Below, piece by piece: positions 1 to 7,099 of a DNA stretch of 10,842 nucleotides. The translations under genes were made by a program, and so were the position numbers. The DNA is from Spinellus fusiger (lineage: Eukaryota > Mucoromycota > Mucoromycetes > Mucorales > Phycomycetaceae). The notes beneath the pieces are model-generated. The model saw only the letters and a program-made list of their open reading frames with translations, was not told where the DNA came from and searched no databases. Numbering within the stretch: the first letter of the stretch is position 1; every line of letters begins with the position of its first letter. The stretch lies in the NCBI GenBank assembly GCA_025094145.1, contig JALLLS010000194.1:1-10842 (forward strand), given 5' to 3'.

Positions 1-329
1 GATCAGGAGAAGCCCACAGTATACGTGCCACTGGATCAGCTGCTCTTAATATGTGCTGTGTGGCAAAGGGTGCTGTAGACGTGTATTGGGAGGTGGGTTG
101 CTGGGAATGGGATGTTGCTGCTGCCATTGTTATTGTAACAGAAGCGGGCGGAATCGTCGTCTCTGGTGCCAATGACCGCAATGAGTGTGTGGATGTACTG
201 GGTCGTAAATATCTTGCTATTCGACCTGATGCTAAAGACAGGCAGTTGCAGATTGCTCATGAGATGTGGGATCTGATTCCTGAGATTGAGTGTTTGCGGA
301 CGGTCCACAGTCAACAACAACATCAATAA
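1..329 (+). CDS. INM1: Inositol monophosphatase, C-terminal part (5' end outside window)
   Basis: Hydrolyses myo-inositol monophosphates to inositol and phosphate (Mg2+-dependent, cytosolic), feeding phosphoinositide synthesis. The frame is open from base 3 and gives 108 residues before the TAA at 327-329. Visible family marks are HSIRATGSAALNMCCVAKG, then GAVDVYWEVGCWEWDVAAA, then IVTEAGG; WDVAA...TEAGG fits the second inositol-monophosphatase signature, whose Asp is a metal ligand in this family. The GCWEWDV form is typical of fungal members. The catalytic N-terminal half is missing because the window starts inside the gene, and no intron is needed in the visible part. The tail after the signature (about 65 residues ending in a Gln/His-rich stretch) is ordinary for fungal enzymes. 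The ATG at 51 is internal, not the start. Related 3'-nucleotidases share this fold, but the GSAALN and WEVGCW wording favours inositol monophosphatase. The symbol is by analogy with yeast. Confidence 0.9.
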   Translation, partial: SGEAHSIRATGSAALNMCCVAKGAVDVYWEVGCWEWDVAAAIVIVTEAGGIVVSGANDRNECVDVLGRKYLAIRPDAKDRQLQIAHEMWDLIPEIECLRTVHSQQQHQ

Positions 330-454
330 TAGGGACATCAGTCCATTAGATGCCATCTCTACCTCCCCACCATTAGTCCATGTCCATAGTAAACACATAT
401 GTACACTTTGTCTTTTTAATTGGGTTTTAACATTGCATATATTATTATTTATAA

Positions 455-474
455 AATAAAAAATAAAAAATAAA
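455..474 (+). terminator. Clustered AATAAA polyadenylation signals after the inositol monophosphatase gene
   Basis: Three AATAAA hexamers stand seven bases apart (455-460, 462-467, 469-474), about 125 nt after the stop codon, inside an A-rich run. Spacing and strand fit a cleavage/polyadenylation signal for the upstream gene. The A-rich run could also be simple sequence. Confidence 0.5.
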
Positions 475-479
475 AAAAA

Positions 480-1670
480 GGCCTATGAATTGATGTGTTT
501 ATTTATGTGTCGTTCTAAAATAGAAAGTTCTATTCTTTGTTCCAAGTGTCATTGATGAAATAGAGTGAGGGGGAGGAGTGACTGTAGCTCTCATTCTTTG
601 TTAGTAGCATTAGTATCGGGAATCCATCCAATAATAAATAAAGAGAGATGTTGGTTTATGTATATGTCTAGATTACTGCTATTGATAAACCAGACATTAC
701 TGTATAGACAGGATTGAAACAGGTAGTATAAGTAGACTGTATCTCAATCCTATCTTGGACTACCCATCGACCATTTAATTCATTGTATTAATTACTATAG
801 GGTAATGTCTATGCTTGTGTTTATATTCTTACCAGATAGTGTTAAAGAAGAACACACTTTATGCTCTATAGGCTCTGTAATAGTTTTCATCCTGACTAGC
901 TTATCATTATTTTGACTGCCAAGTAGTGTCAATAAAGAAGAAGAAATAAGGAATCTATTCACCCTTCATTCCACCCTATAATGATAGTTATAGAGTAGAC
1001 TACAGTCAGATAAGAAAGAATAGAGTGTATTATTCTCTGTTTTATCAGTATTAATATTGCAATACGTGCTATCAGGTGGAAGGTGCCTGCTTATCACTAC
1101 AGAAGTAGAATGTGTTTCTTCATCTTATTCCGAGTGACCACCATAATACACTTTTATAAATGGATAGACAATGAAAATATGATCCTTGTCAATAGAAATA
1201 GTACACTATACTTCATCTATTCCTATTCATTCACTCAACGTTCATTCTTCATTATCAATATCAACACAGCAGCATTCAGCTCTACTCAATAGTGACAATT
1301 GAATCGCAATAGAAAACCCTTTGGCATAGATGCATTGTACAAAACACCAGATGCATAGATTTAAAATAAATAAATGACATTTATGACACTGTAGACTATA
1401 AGAAAGACCAGATGTAAATTCCAACAATTGAATACAGTGAGGATCCAGTCACAAAACCCCTTTTCTATTTCTTACTCTACAATGAGATCCTTACTACATT
1501 TCTTCCTTGGAGTGTTTATATTTTTATATTTATAGTGTTGATCTTTAGTTAGATCCATAGAGAATAGGATGTCTTACATTGCAAAAGTACCTTGATACTC
1601 TTATTGAAACAAGAGATAGCCATCCCTGATCCAAGCACTTCAGTCATAGACCCATTGGACTGTCATTTTC
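480..1670. other. Gene-free AT-rich intergenic DNA
   Basis: About 1.2 kb with stops in all frames on both strands apart from short chance frames (longest 69 codons, at 1083-1292, without a recognisable motif). No tRNA-like T-loop, coding-like splice pattern or long repeat was seen. One near-perfect short palindrome, ATAGAA-AG-TTCTAT at 520-533, has the GAAnnTTC geometry of half a heat-shock element but no third unit. The interval is long beside the 220-330 bp gaps between the three genes at 4.0-7.0 kb, so an RNA gene cannot be excluded by eye. Confidence 0.5.
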
Positions 1671-1686
1671 GGCCAAATAATTTTGC

Positions 1687-1723
1687 GGTCCGGACCCATT
1701 TGAACACAACATACTAATATAAA
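1687..1723 (+). promoter_or_regulatory. Proximal promoter of the Acinus-type gene: GC palindrome plus TATA box
   Basis: GGTCCGGACC (1687-1696) is a perfect 10-bp palindrome in otherwise AT-rich DNA, 62 bp before the ATG. A TATAAA follows at 1718-1723, 35 bp before the ATG at 1759, which would put the transcription start very close to the start codon. The TATA assignment rests on position and sequence; the palindrome as a factor-binding site is inference. Confidence 0.45.
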
Positions 1724-1758
1724 TAGTAAAAAAGTAGAGTTACATTGATCTTTTTAAA

Positions 1759-3318
1759 ATGCCTGCTACTAATCTCTCCAAGTTGCGTGTGGTGGATCTG
1801 AAAGCAGAGTTAAGCAAACTCAGCTTATCAACAAAAGGAAAAAAGGATGAGTTGATTGCGCGTCTCAAAGAAGCTATAAAAGAAGAGGACGCGTCAGTGA
1901 AAGAGCAAGAGGAGAGCAGTCAACAGGCCACTACAACAGATATCCCTACTGAGGAGACAATCCCAGAAGAGGTTCCTAAAGTAAGATCTGTTCCTGAACA
2001 AGTCATTACAGAGCAGTCTGCGGTTGAACCAGTTGCAGAGGTCGTTGTAGAGGCAGTGACTGAACCCGCTGTAGAGACAGTATCAGCACCCGCTGTAGAG
2101 ACAGTATCGGCACCCGTTGTAGAGACAGTACCAGCAACAACTGCAGAGACAGTAGTTGAGACAGTAGTTGAGACAGAGATCGAGACAGAGATCGAGGCAG
2201 AGATCGAACAACCTCCTACAGAACAACTGCTAGAAGATAGGAATGAAATAGTACAACCAGTACAAAAAACAAATGTCGATAGCATATCTGAAATTACTAC
2301 CGAGGCAACAGCCAATAAAACAATGGAGACAGCAAAAGAACCACATGTAGTTGAAGAGCAGGATACACCAATGGAAGAGGCTAGTGAAGTCACTGTAGAA
2401 CCCACAAGTAAAATAGAAGAACAGAGTGAGCCTATACAGGACATTCCAACGGAAGAAGACCAGACCCCACAGCAAGGCGAATCGGGTGTAAAGAGAAAGC
2501 GTGAGGAAGATGAACAAGGTGAGGAGCAATTCATTCCATTCCTTATAACAGTGATGTCAGCAGATAGAGAGCCCGAGTCTGAAGAAGAACAGCCTGCCAT
2601 TTACCTCAAGGGATTTGTGCGTCCTTTGATCATTAAACATGTACAGGAGCTGATTGGAAAGTACGGCAAAGTGAAGCGATTTTGGATGGACACAATAAAA
2701 ACACACTGTTATGTGGTGGTAAGTGACAAAATAGCATGCCAACTACATAGTAGGGGTTGTTGAGCACACCTTTCTATTAGTATGAGTCAGTACCAGAAGC
2801 ACAAGAAGCACTGAAAGCTATCCATGGCCTTGTATTTCCTTCAGGCAGCGACAAGACCATCTCTGGTGGTAAACTCACCCTGGAGCAGGCAGAACATTTG
2901 ATAGAGCAGGAGCAATCAGCAGCAGAGAAGCGTATTCGACTCGACTGGGAGTTGCTTCTTCAATCAGTACTCAATGGTACAGCAAAAGCAAGCACAGTGT
3001 CTGATAATGCTCGTCGTCAAAGGACTACTGGATTTGAGCGCATCAACCGCCAATTACAAAGAGGTAAGACGAGAAATTCAACGACAATAGCTGATTCCTG
3101 TGGGTGTGTTTATAGCAGAAGGCAATGCTTCTTCTGTCTCCCAGCTGGTGGAAGCCCCTACAAAGCCAATAGCTGAGCGACATCAAGAGTCTTCTCAACC
3201 CTCCAGCCTCTCTCTTGAGGATCTCTTTTGCAAAACAACCGCTGTTCCTCCTCTCTACTATTTGCCAGTGAGTGCAGACATGGCAAAAAAGAGACTCGAA
3301 GCTATGAAGGGTGAATGA
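1759..3318 (+). CDS. ACIN1: Acinus-like SAP/RRM protein (ASAP/PSAP complex, exon-junction accessory factor)
   Basis: Predicted exons 1759-2718, 2781-3063 and 3116-3318 give 481 residues; introns are 62 and 52 nt (GTAAGT...TTAG, GTAAGA...ATAG) and both joins keep frame. Domain order is that of Acinus. Residues 6-40 form a SAP DNA/RNA-binding helix pair (LRVVDLKAEL...GKKDELIARL). Next comes a long acidic Glu/Val/Thr-rich disordered region with tandem repeats and a basic KRKR at 245-248, likely nuclear localising. An Acinus-type RRM starts near residue 280 (YLKGFVRPL, then FWMDTIKTHCYVV, with intron 1 cutting this strand). The C-terminal 36 residues carry an RSB-like motif (LEDLFCKTTAVPPLYYLPV), which in animal Acinus binds RNPS1 and SAP18. 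Known role: nuclear scaffold of ASAP, linked to the exon junction complex and splicing. The in-frame stop just after 2718 is intronic. Identification by domain order is strong; the function in this organism is inferred. Confidence 0.88.
2065..2205 (+). repeat. In-frame tandem repeats in the Acinus acidic region
   Basis: Four 24-bp units (2065-2088, 2089-2112, 2113-2136, 2137-2160, the last diverged) encode variants of PAVETVSA. They run into 12-bp units: GAGACAGTAGTT at 2146-2157 and 2158-2169, then GAGACAGAGATC at 2170-2181 and 2182-2193, with a one-base variant at 2194-2205. All unit lengths are multiples of three, so copy-number change keeps the frame. Confidence 0.9.
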
Positions 3319-3329
3319 TCCCACTTATC

Positions 3330-3335
3330 AATAAA
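3330..3335 (+). terminator. AATAAA polyadenylation signal of the Acinus-type gene
   Basis: A single AATAAA lies 12 nt after the TGA at 3316-3318, implying a very short 3' UTR. Confidence 0.55.
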
Positions 3336-3470
3336 ACAACCATGTGAAGAATATACGAGTTGTATTTGCCGTCTTCTTAACCTTCCTACAAGAGTCTTAT
3401 AAAATAAGAGAATAGGATATCTCCCTCCCTGTCCATGGGAGTGGCTGTTGGTGTCATTTTGTTCTTCTGT

Positions 3471-3650
3471 TTATTGTTGTTATTGTTGTTATTGTTGTTA
3501 TTGTTGTTATTGTTGTTATTGTTGTTATTGTTGTTATTGTTGTTATTGTTGTTATTGTTGTTATTATTGTTGTTATTATTACTATTACTATTACTATTAC
3601 TATTACTATTACTATTACTATTACTATTACTATTACTATTATTATTACCA
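3471..3650. repeat. Two-block compound microsatellite, (TTATTGTTG)10 then (ACTATT)10
   Basis: Bases 3471-3560 are ten uninterrupted copies of the nonamer TTATTGTTG. A 20-base transition built of TTATTATTG-like units (3561-3580) leads into ten copies of the hexamer ACTATT (3581-3640), ending in ATTATTACCA. It lies between the Acinus and bolA genes. It creates spurious homopolymer frames (poly-Leu on +, poly-Asn on -) that should not be annotated as proteins. Confidence 0.97.
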
Positions 3651-3662
3651 CTAGTAACCACT

Positions 3663-3679
3663 TGGCCCTCAGTGGGCCA
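3663..3679. repeat. Small GC-rich hairpin beside the microsatellite
   Basis: TGGCCC (3663-3668) and GGGCCA (3674-3679) are perfect inverted repeats around the 5-nt loop TCAGT. It stands out in AT-rich DNA. No function can be assigned. Confidence 0.6.
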
Positions 3680-3788
3680 TGACTGCTATCCCTTTGAGCT
3701 CATAACTAAAGCCAATGTTTATCAGAATTGTGTGCTTTACAGTGTTGATATCTATTTTTGGGATCCAGATTTCGAAGCAGCATTATAG

Positions 3789-3837
3789 TGTCGGGTGAAA
3801 GAATGCGTCCGACAAAAGGACGTGACTATTCTTTCAC
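3789..3837. repeat. Strong inverted repeat with two alternative pairings upstream of bolA
   Basis: GTGAAAGAAT (3795-3804) pairs perfectly with ATTCTTTCAC (3828-3837); inside it CGTCC (3806-3810) pairs with GGACG (3818-3822) around a 7-nt loop. A competing pairing joins TGTCGG (3789-3794) to CCGACA (3809-3814). It lies about 130-180 bp before the bolA start codon and 67 bp before its TATA-like box, so it may be a palindromic factor site, an RNA structure of an unannotated transcript, or a relic. Confidence 0.7.
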
Positions 3838-3903
3838 GAATGCCTAACTGCTAAGGAGCTCTTTTTTTATTTTATTTTTATTTTATTTTATTTTTATTTT
3901 AAA

Positions 3904-3911
3904 TATATAAG
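3904..3911 (+). promoter_or_regulatory. TATA box of the bolA gene
   Basis: TATATAAG lies 58 bp before the ATG at 3969, just after a run of T-rich repeats (about 3863-3900, TTTTA/TTTTTA units) that may act as a nucleosome-excluding tract. Assignment is by sequence and spacing only. Confidence 0.5.
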
Positions 3912-3968
3912 ATTATTATTACTGCTACTGCTACTCATATTATTTCATCTTCTATTCTTCTTGTAATA

Positions 3969-4529
3969 ATGCCTCGATCCAAGGTCCTCAGTGTTTTGTC
4001 TCTTTTGCGTGTGTATTCTACCACAAAAGAATCAACCCCCACCCGTTTCTTGAATGAATTTGTAGCTGTAGAAAAGGGACCTCTGCAACTGGCTATGGAG
4101 ACTAAGGCAAGGCTCGTTGGCTAAATATCTATTTTTCATACAGTATTGTCTTACACTTCTTCCAAAGGTAATAGAAGCCTTGAACCCCCCTGTGCTGGAA
4201 ATCATCAATGAGTCACATTTACACGCCCATCATGCTGCTATGAAGGATACGACTGAAAAAGAGACACATTTTAGGTAACTACACTAGAATAGTCCTGGCT
4301 TGATAATAACCAGGGCATGTCTATTAGAATGATCATTGTTTCCGAGGCATTTGATGGAAAAGTAAGAGCAGCAATTGTACATTATGCATATATTTATACC
4401 ACCATCCAATAGACAATGATGCAGCGCCATCGTATGGTCTACCAGCTATTGGGAGATGAGTTTCGCCAGAGCCTCCATGCACTCTCACTAAAGACAAAGA
4501 CATCGAGAGAGTTGGACCCATCGAAATAG
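3969..4529 (+). CDS. BOL1: BolA family protein, mitochondrial BolA1 type
   Basis: Exons 3969-4106, 4168-4274, 4328-4361 and 4413-4529 give 131 residues; introns are 61, 53 and 51 nt and all joins keep frame. Mitochondrial BolA proteins work with monothiol glutaredoxin in the late delivery of [4Fe-4S] clusters. The mature part shows the whole BolA fold: GPLQLAMETK, VIEALNPPVLEIINESHLHAHH, THFRMIIVSEAF, then MMQRHRMVYQLLGDEF and LHALSLKTKT with the family's invariant His. THFR and QRHRMV are closest to human BOLA1. The N-terminus has Arg at positions 3 and 14 and no acidic residue, and RVYS at 14-17 fits an R-3 type presequence cleavage site, so mitochondrial import is likely (inference). Intron 1 begins with GC rather than GT (AAG|GCAAGG) and ends at CCAAAG; an earlier CAG at 4141-4143 is also in frame but leaves a 37-nt intron and adds eight residues that break the family alignment. 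The gene converges on the adaptor gene. Confidence 0.9.
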
Positions 4530-4586
4530 CTGTGTGTGTAGGCCTGGTCTTTTCATGAGCAGGATGTTATGTTATCGCTGTTATTC

Positions 4587-4592
4587 TTTATT
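4587..4592 (-). terminator. Candidate AATAAA polyadenylation signal of the AP-1 sigma gene
   Basis: TTTATT on the + strand (AATAAA on -), about 160 nt after the adaptor stop codon and only 58 nt past the bolA stop. The 3' UTRs of the two convergent genes may overlap if this site is used. Confidence 0.35.
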
Positions 4593-4753
4593 GAGGGAAA
4601 TAGAAGTAAATGCTACTATTTTACTTTCTTAAATATAAAGAAAGGAGGGGAGAAGGGGAGATTATCAAGGGAATCTTTAGACATGGACGATGGGTTAATC
4701 CACCCATGGCTCTATGGAGGCGTATAGAGTACATGAACAAAGACATTGGCTTA

Positions 4754-5501
4754 TTATCCACTCTTTTGTTCATTCACTTCCTGTTCTTCAAACTGGTCTT
4801 GCTGGGTAATCACTCTTAAAACAGACTTTTTGCTTGTTTCTTGGAGTTCTCCAGCAATAATAAGTTCGTCCAGGATAAAATAGGCCTGTGATATAGGGGT
4901 TTTTTTTAAGCCTAGATACGCCTACCACCTGCCTACCTTCTGGAAGTTAAAGATCAGATCCAACTCACACACCTATAGTAGTGTGTTTAGTGGGATGACA
5001 AGCAGGTCACTTATGAAGCATAGGCTCACATTTCCAAAATAGCGATCAAGGATTTCCACATAGCGGTGGATAATTTCCAGAGTGATCAGTTCATTATCGT
5101 CTCGACTTGTGCCTACGACAAAGAAGAGACTTGCGTATCTAAAGGTGCAAGTTGTTGGAGGGCTTCTGCCAAGAGGACAAGGCATGGACAGTAGAGATAG
5201 TCCTTACCTTCGATAGACAATCTTCTGATCTATCAACCACTGTTAAATGAGCCTATGGATGACTCTTACCTTTGTATTCCAGAAAGTTGCACATCTTCAC
5301 TCTTCTTGCTAGAACAAGTTGAGTGGCATCCTTAACAATCTTTGCCTTTTCCTTGGGTGGGATGGTAACAAACCACTTGGTCAATCGTACTTTGCCCTGT
5401 CGACTGACTAGAAGCAGCCATTTAATCTAGGAACCAGGAATAAGCGTCTCGTCCAAGCACAGGCGGCTTGTCTATTCTGTGTTCATGTCACTCACTGCCA
5501 T
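4754..5501 (-). CDS. APS1: AP-1 clathrin adaptor complex, sigma (small) subunit
   Basis: Small chain of the AP-1 heterotetramer, which sorts cargo between trans-Golgi and endosomes; with gamma it binds acidic dileucine signals. Exons, 5' to 3' on the minus strand: 5501-5496, 5426-5270, 5229-5208, 5138-5030, 4972-4937 and 4885-4754, giving 153 residues ending in tandem TAA stops. Introns are 69, 40, 69, 57 and 51 nt; all have GT-AG ends and consistent phases. The family is unmistakable: [103 protein letters not shown]...[11 protein letters not shown] marks AP-1 rather than AP-2 sigma. The first coding exon is only ATG GCA (Met-Ala), chosen because GCA is followed by a perfect GTGAGT and MAIK is the usual start. 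Exon 3 is a 22-nt microexon. Length matches the family (about 150-160). No clear TATA is seen; a CCAAT box lies about 80 bp upstream. Confidence 0.95.
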
Positions 5502-5578
5502 GATGAAGAAAACAAACGCTTCTATTTTAGTGTTAGTTTTTTTTGCTGCTGGCTACTCATAAAACTGTGTGGAGTGTC

Positions 5579-5687
5579 CATTGGCACGCATTGAATTTCC
5601 GCCCATGTTGCGTCATGGCAAAGGAAGATCCCCAAATGACAAGAGAAGAGAAGAACGGGAATTAGTCATCGATAGACTGTGCCAATG
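5579..5687. promoter_or_regulatory. Candidate promoter elements of the AP-1 sigma gene: opposed CCAAT boxes and a bZIP-like site
   Basis: CATTGGCAC (5579-5587) and GTGCCAATG (5679-5687) are perfect inverted copies around CCAAT cores; the first reads CCAAT on the minus strand about 80 bp before the adaptor ATG. Between them TTGCGTCA (5608-5615; TGACGCAA on minus) resembles a bZIP/CRE half site. The rest of the 5502-5826 interval holds nothing gene-like. Function is inferred from sequence and spacing. Confidence 0.35.
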
Positions 5688-5798
5688 AATAGAGGAGAAT
5701 CGTGGAGGGATGTATAAGACACTGTGCTCTATAGTAAAGGGCCATGGAAAACAAACAAAGAAGAACCACTGTTTCTATTACAGCTTCATCCACAACAT

Positions 5799-5804
5799 TT
5801 TAAT
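5799..5804 (-). terminator. Candidate ATTAAA polyadenylation signal of the xylose reductase gene
   Basis: ATTAAA on the minus strand about 22 nt after the stop codon (TAA at 5829-5827). It is the closest canonical-type variant to the gene end. Confidence 0.4.
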
Positions 5805-5826
5805 AGTGCTATTTTGTATATAATAT

Positions 5827-7029
5827 TTAACAGAAAAGAGGAATGTTGAAGCCGTAACTGTCCATGTCATTGAATCTCATGCCACTTTCAAGAGCATTGA
5901 TCTTTTCACGGTCATCCTGGTCAAGAGTCCATGTGGTAATATCATGGTTAGACTTCATACGCTCAACATTTACACTCTTGGGAATCACTGCAACATTTCT
6001 ATCAAGAGACCAGCGCAAAACAATCTGACCCGCTGTCTTTCCGTGCTTCTCAGCAATGGCTTTGATCACCTCGTGCTCCAGAATAGGTGCAGTGTTCTTG
6101 CCATCTTCCGTCAGACCAACAAAGGAAGTAGGACCAAAGGAAGAGTAGGCTGTGACTTGGATGTCATGTGCTTGTACCCATTTGACAAGGCGGCTCTGCT
6201 GTAAGTAAGGGTGGAGTTCGACTATAAAAGAAGAAATGCTATGAGAAGATATTCCTTTTCCTTCTTTCTTCTTCCTTCTTCTTTATTATCAGTAACATCT
6301 GAATTTACCTTGGAGAACAGCGGGCTTAATCTTGGCATAAGTCAAGAGATCCAAAATGAGCTGGACATTGAAGTTAGACACACCAATGTTCTTGGTCAAA
6401 CCAGTCTCAACAATCTTCTCGAGTTCTCTCCAGCACTCATGCATGGGTGAGCTCTCATATTGTAATGCCTCAGAGTTATCAGGCGAGTACCATCCAGGAG
6501 GGTAGGCCTTGGTGTGCTCCACAAACTTCAATGGAACGGGGACTGATGTGTTCATGGTGAGTATCAGTACTGTTCATAAAGAAGAGAGTAGACTGCTCCC
6601 GTCTTCCTTCTCTACACTTACAATGAATCAAGTAGAGATCAACATAGTCCAATCCCAAGTCCTTGAGCTGCTTGTCAAAAGAAGCACGAACATTGGCCTT
6701 GTTGTGAAAGGTGTTCCACAATTTGGTCACAACTAAAGAGTAGCTGTGGGTTGAGTCCATGGTCATAGCAACCCTCTATTGAACTATAAGTGCCTACCAA
6801 ACAATTCCTCGCGCTTTACAATTCCCTCTTGGATGGCTCTGTTGATACCACGCCCCACTTCTACTTCATTTCCATAGTCAGCGGCATTGTCAATAAGACG
6901 GTAGCCAGCCTTGATGGCTTGGTAGACAGTGTTCTCAGCCACTTCATTAGAGATCTTCCAGCAGCCAAAGCCAACAAGTGGCATTTTATCGCCTGTGCGG
7001 TTTAATTCAACGTAATTCTTGAGAGACAT
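5827..7029 (-). CDS. XYL1: NAD(P)H-dependent D-xylose reductase (aldo-keto reductase)
   Basis: Reduces D-xylose to xylitol in the cytosol, the first step of fungal pentose use; related enzymes also take other aldoses. Exons on the minus strand: 7029-6798, 6732-6622, 6542-6309 and 6221-5827, giving 323 residues (family 318-324). Introns are 65, 79 and 87 nt, all phase 1 with GT-AG ends. The catalytic tetrad is complete: Asp47 and Tyr52 ([11 protein letters not shown]), Lys81 (TKLWN) and His114 (LIHFP). Also visible are [25 protein letters not shown], the xylose-reductase wording [28 protein letters not shown] and the end [15 protein letters not shown]. The cofactor loop reads [10 protein letters not shown], with Lys274 and Arg280 kept but Val276 where dual-cofactor yeast enzymes have Asn, which suggests NADPH preference (inference). 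Intron 3 contains a long purine-rich tract. It lies tandem with and 325 bp upstream of the adaptor gene, on the same strand; no functional link is implied. Confidence 0.94.
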
Positions 7030-7077
7030 AGTTTTGATACGGGATCAAGACAAGAAAGAAGTGAGTTCTGAGAATAT

Positions 7078-7091
7078 TTTATATGTTTATA
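7078..7091 (-). promoter_or_regulatory. TATA-like elements of the xylose reductase gene
   Basis: Two TATAAA hexamers on the minus strand, at 7083-7078 and 7091-7086, about 49-62 bp before the ATG at 7029. Either could be the TATA box; distance and strand are right for this gene. Confidence 0.45.
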
Positions 7092-7099
7092 AGGCAAAT

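Noticed and set aside
1083..1292. 69-codon plus-strand frame and a 61-codon minus frame (1427-1242) in the left intergenic region.
   Set aside because: AT-biased chance frames without recognisable domains or neighbouring splice partners.
1920..2600. 226-codon Ser/Thr-rich frame on the minus strand, opposite the Acinus exon 1.
   Set aside because: Shadow of the repetitive acidic coding region; the plus strand has the SAP and RRM domains.
3471..3640. Possible CRISPR-like regular repeat.
   Set aside because: Units are directly tandem with no spacers, and the genome is eukaryotic.
3435..3788. Plus-strand frame with more than 50 consecutive leucines, and the poly-Asn frame on the minus strand (3661-3386).
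   Set aside because: Both are readings of the compound microsatellite; no homologous domain flanks it, and homopolymers of this length in an intergenic position are not credible proteins.
4141..4167. Use of the CAG at 4141-4143 as acceptor of bolA intron 1.
   Set aside because: It leaves a 37-nt intron and inserts eight residues where BolA proteins have none; kept only as a possible minor isoform.
4973..5185. Minus-strand 70-codon frame overlapping the adaptor gene.
   Set aside because: It is exon 4 of the AP-1 sigma gene read through introns 3 and 4; the family sequence is recovered only after splicing.
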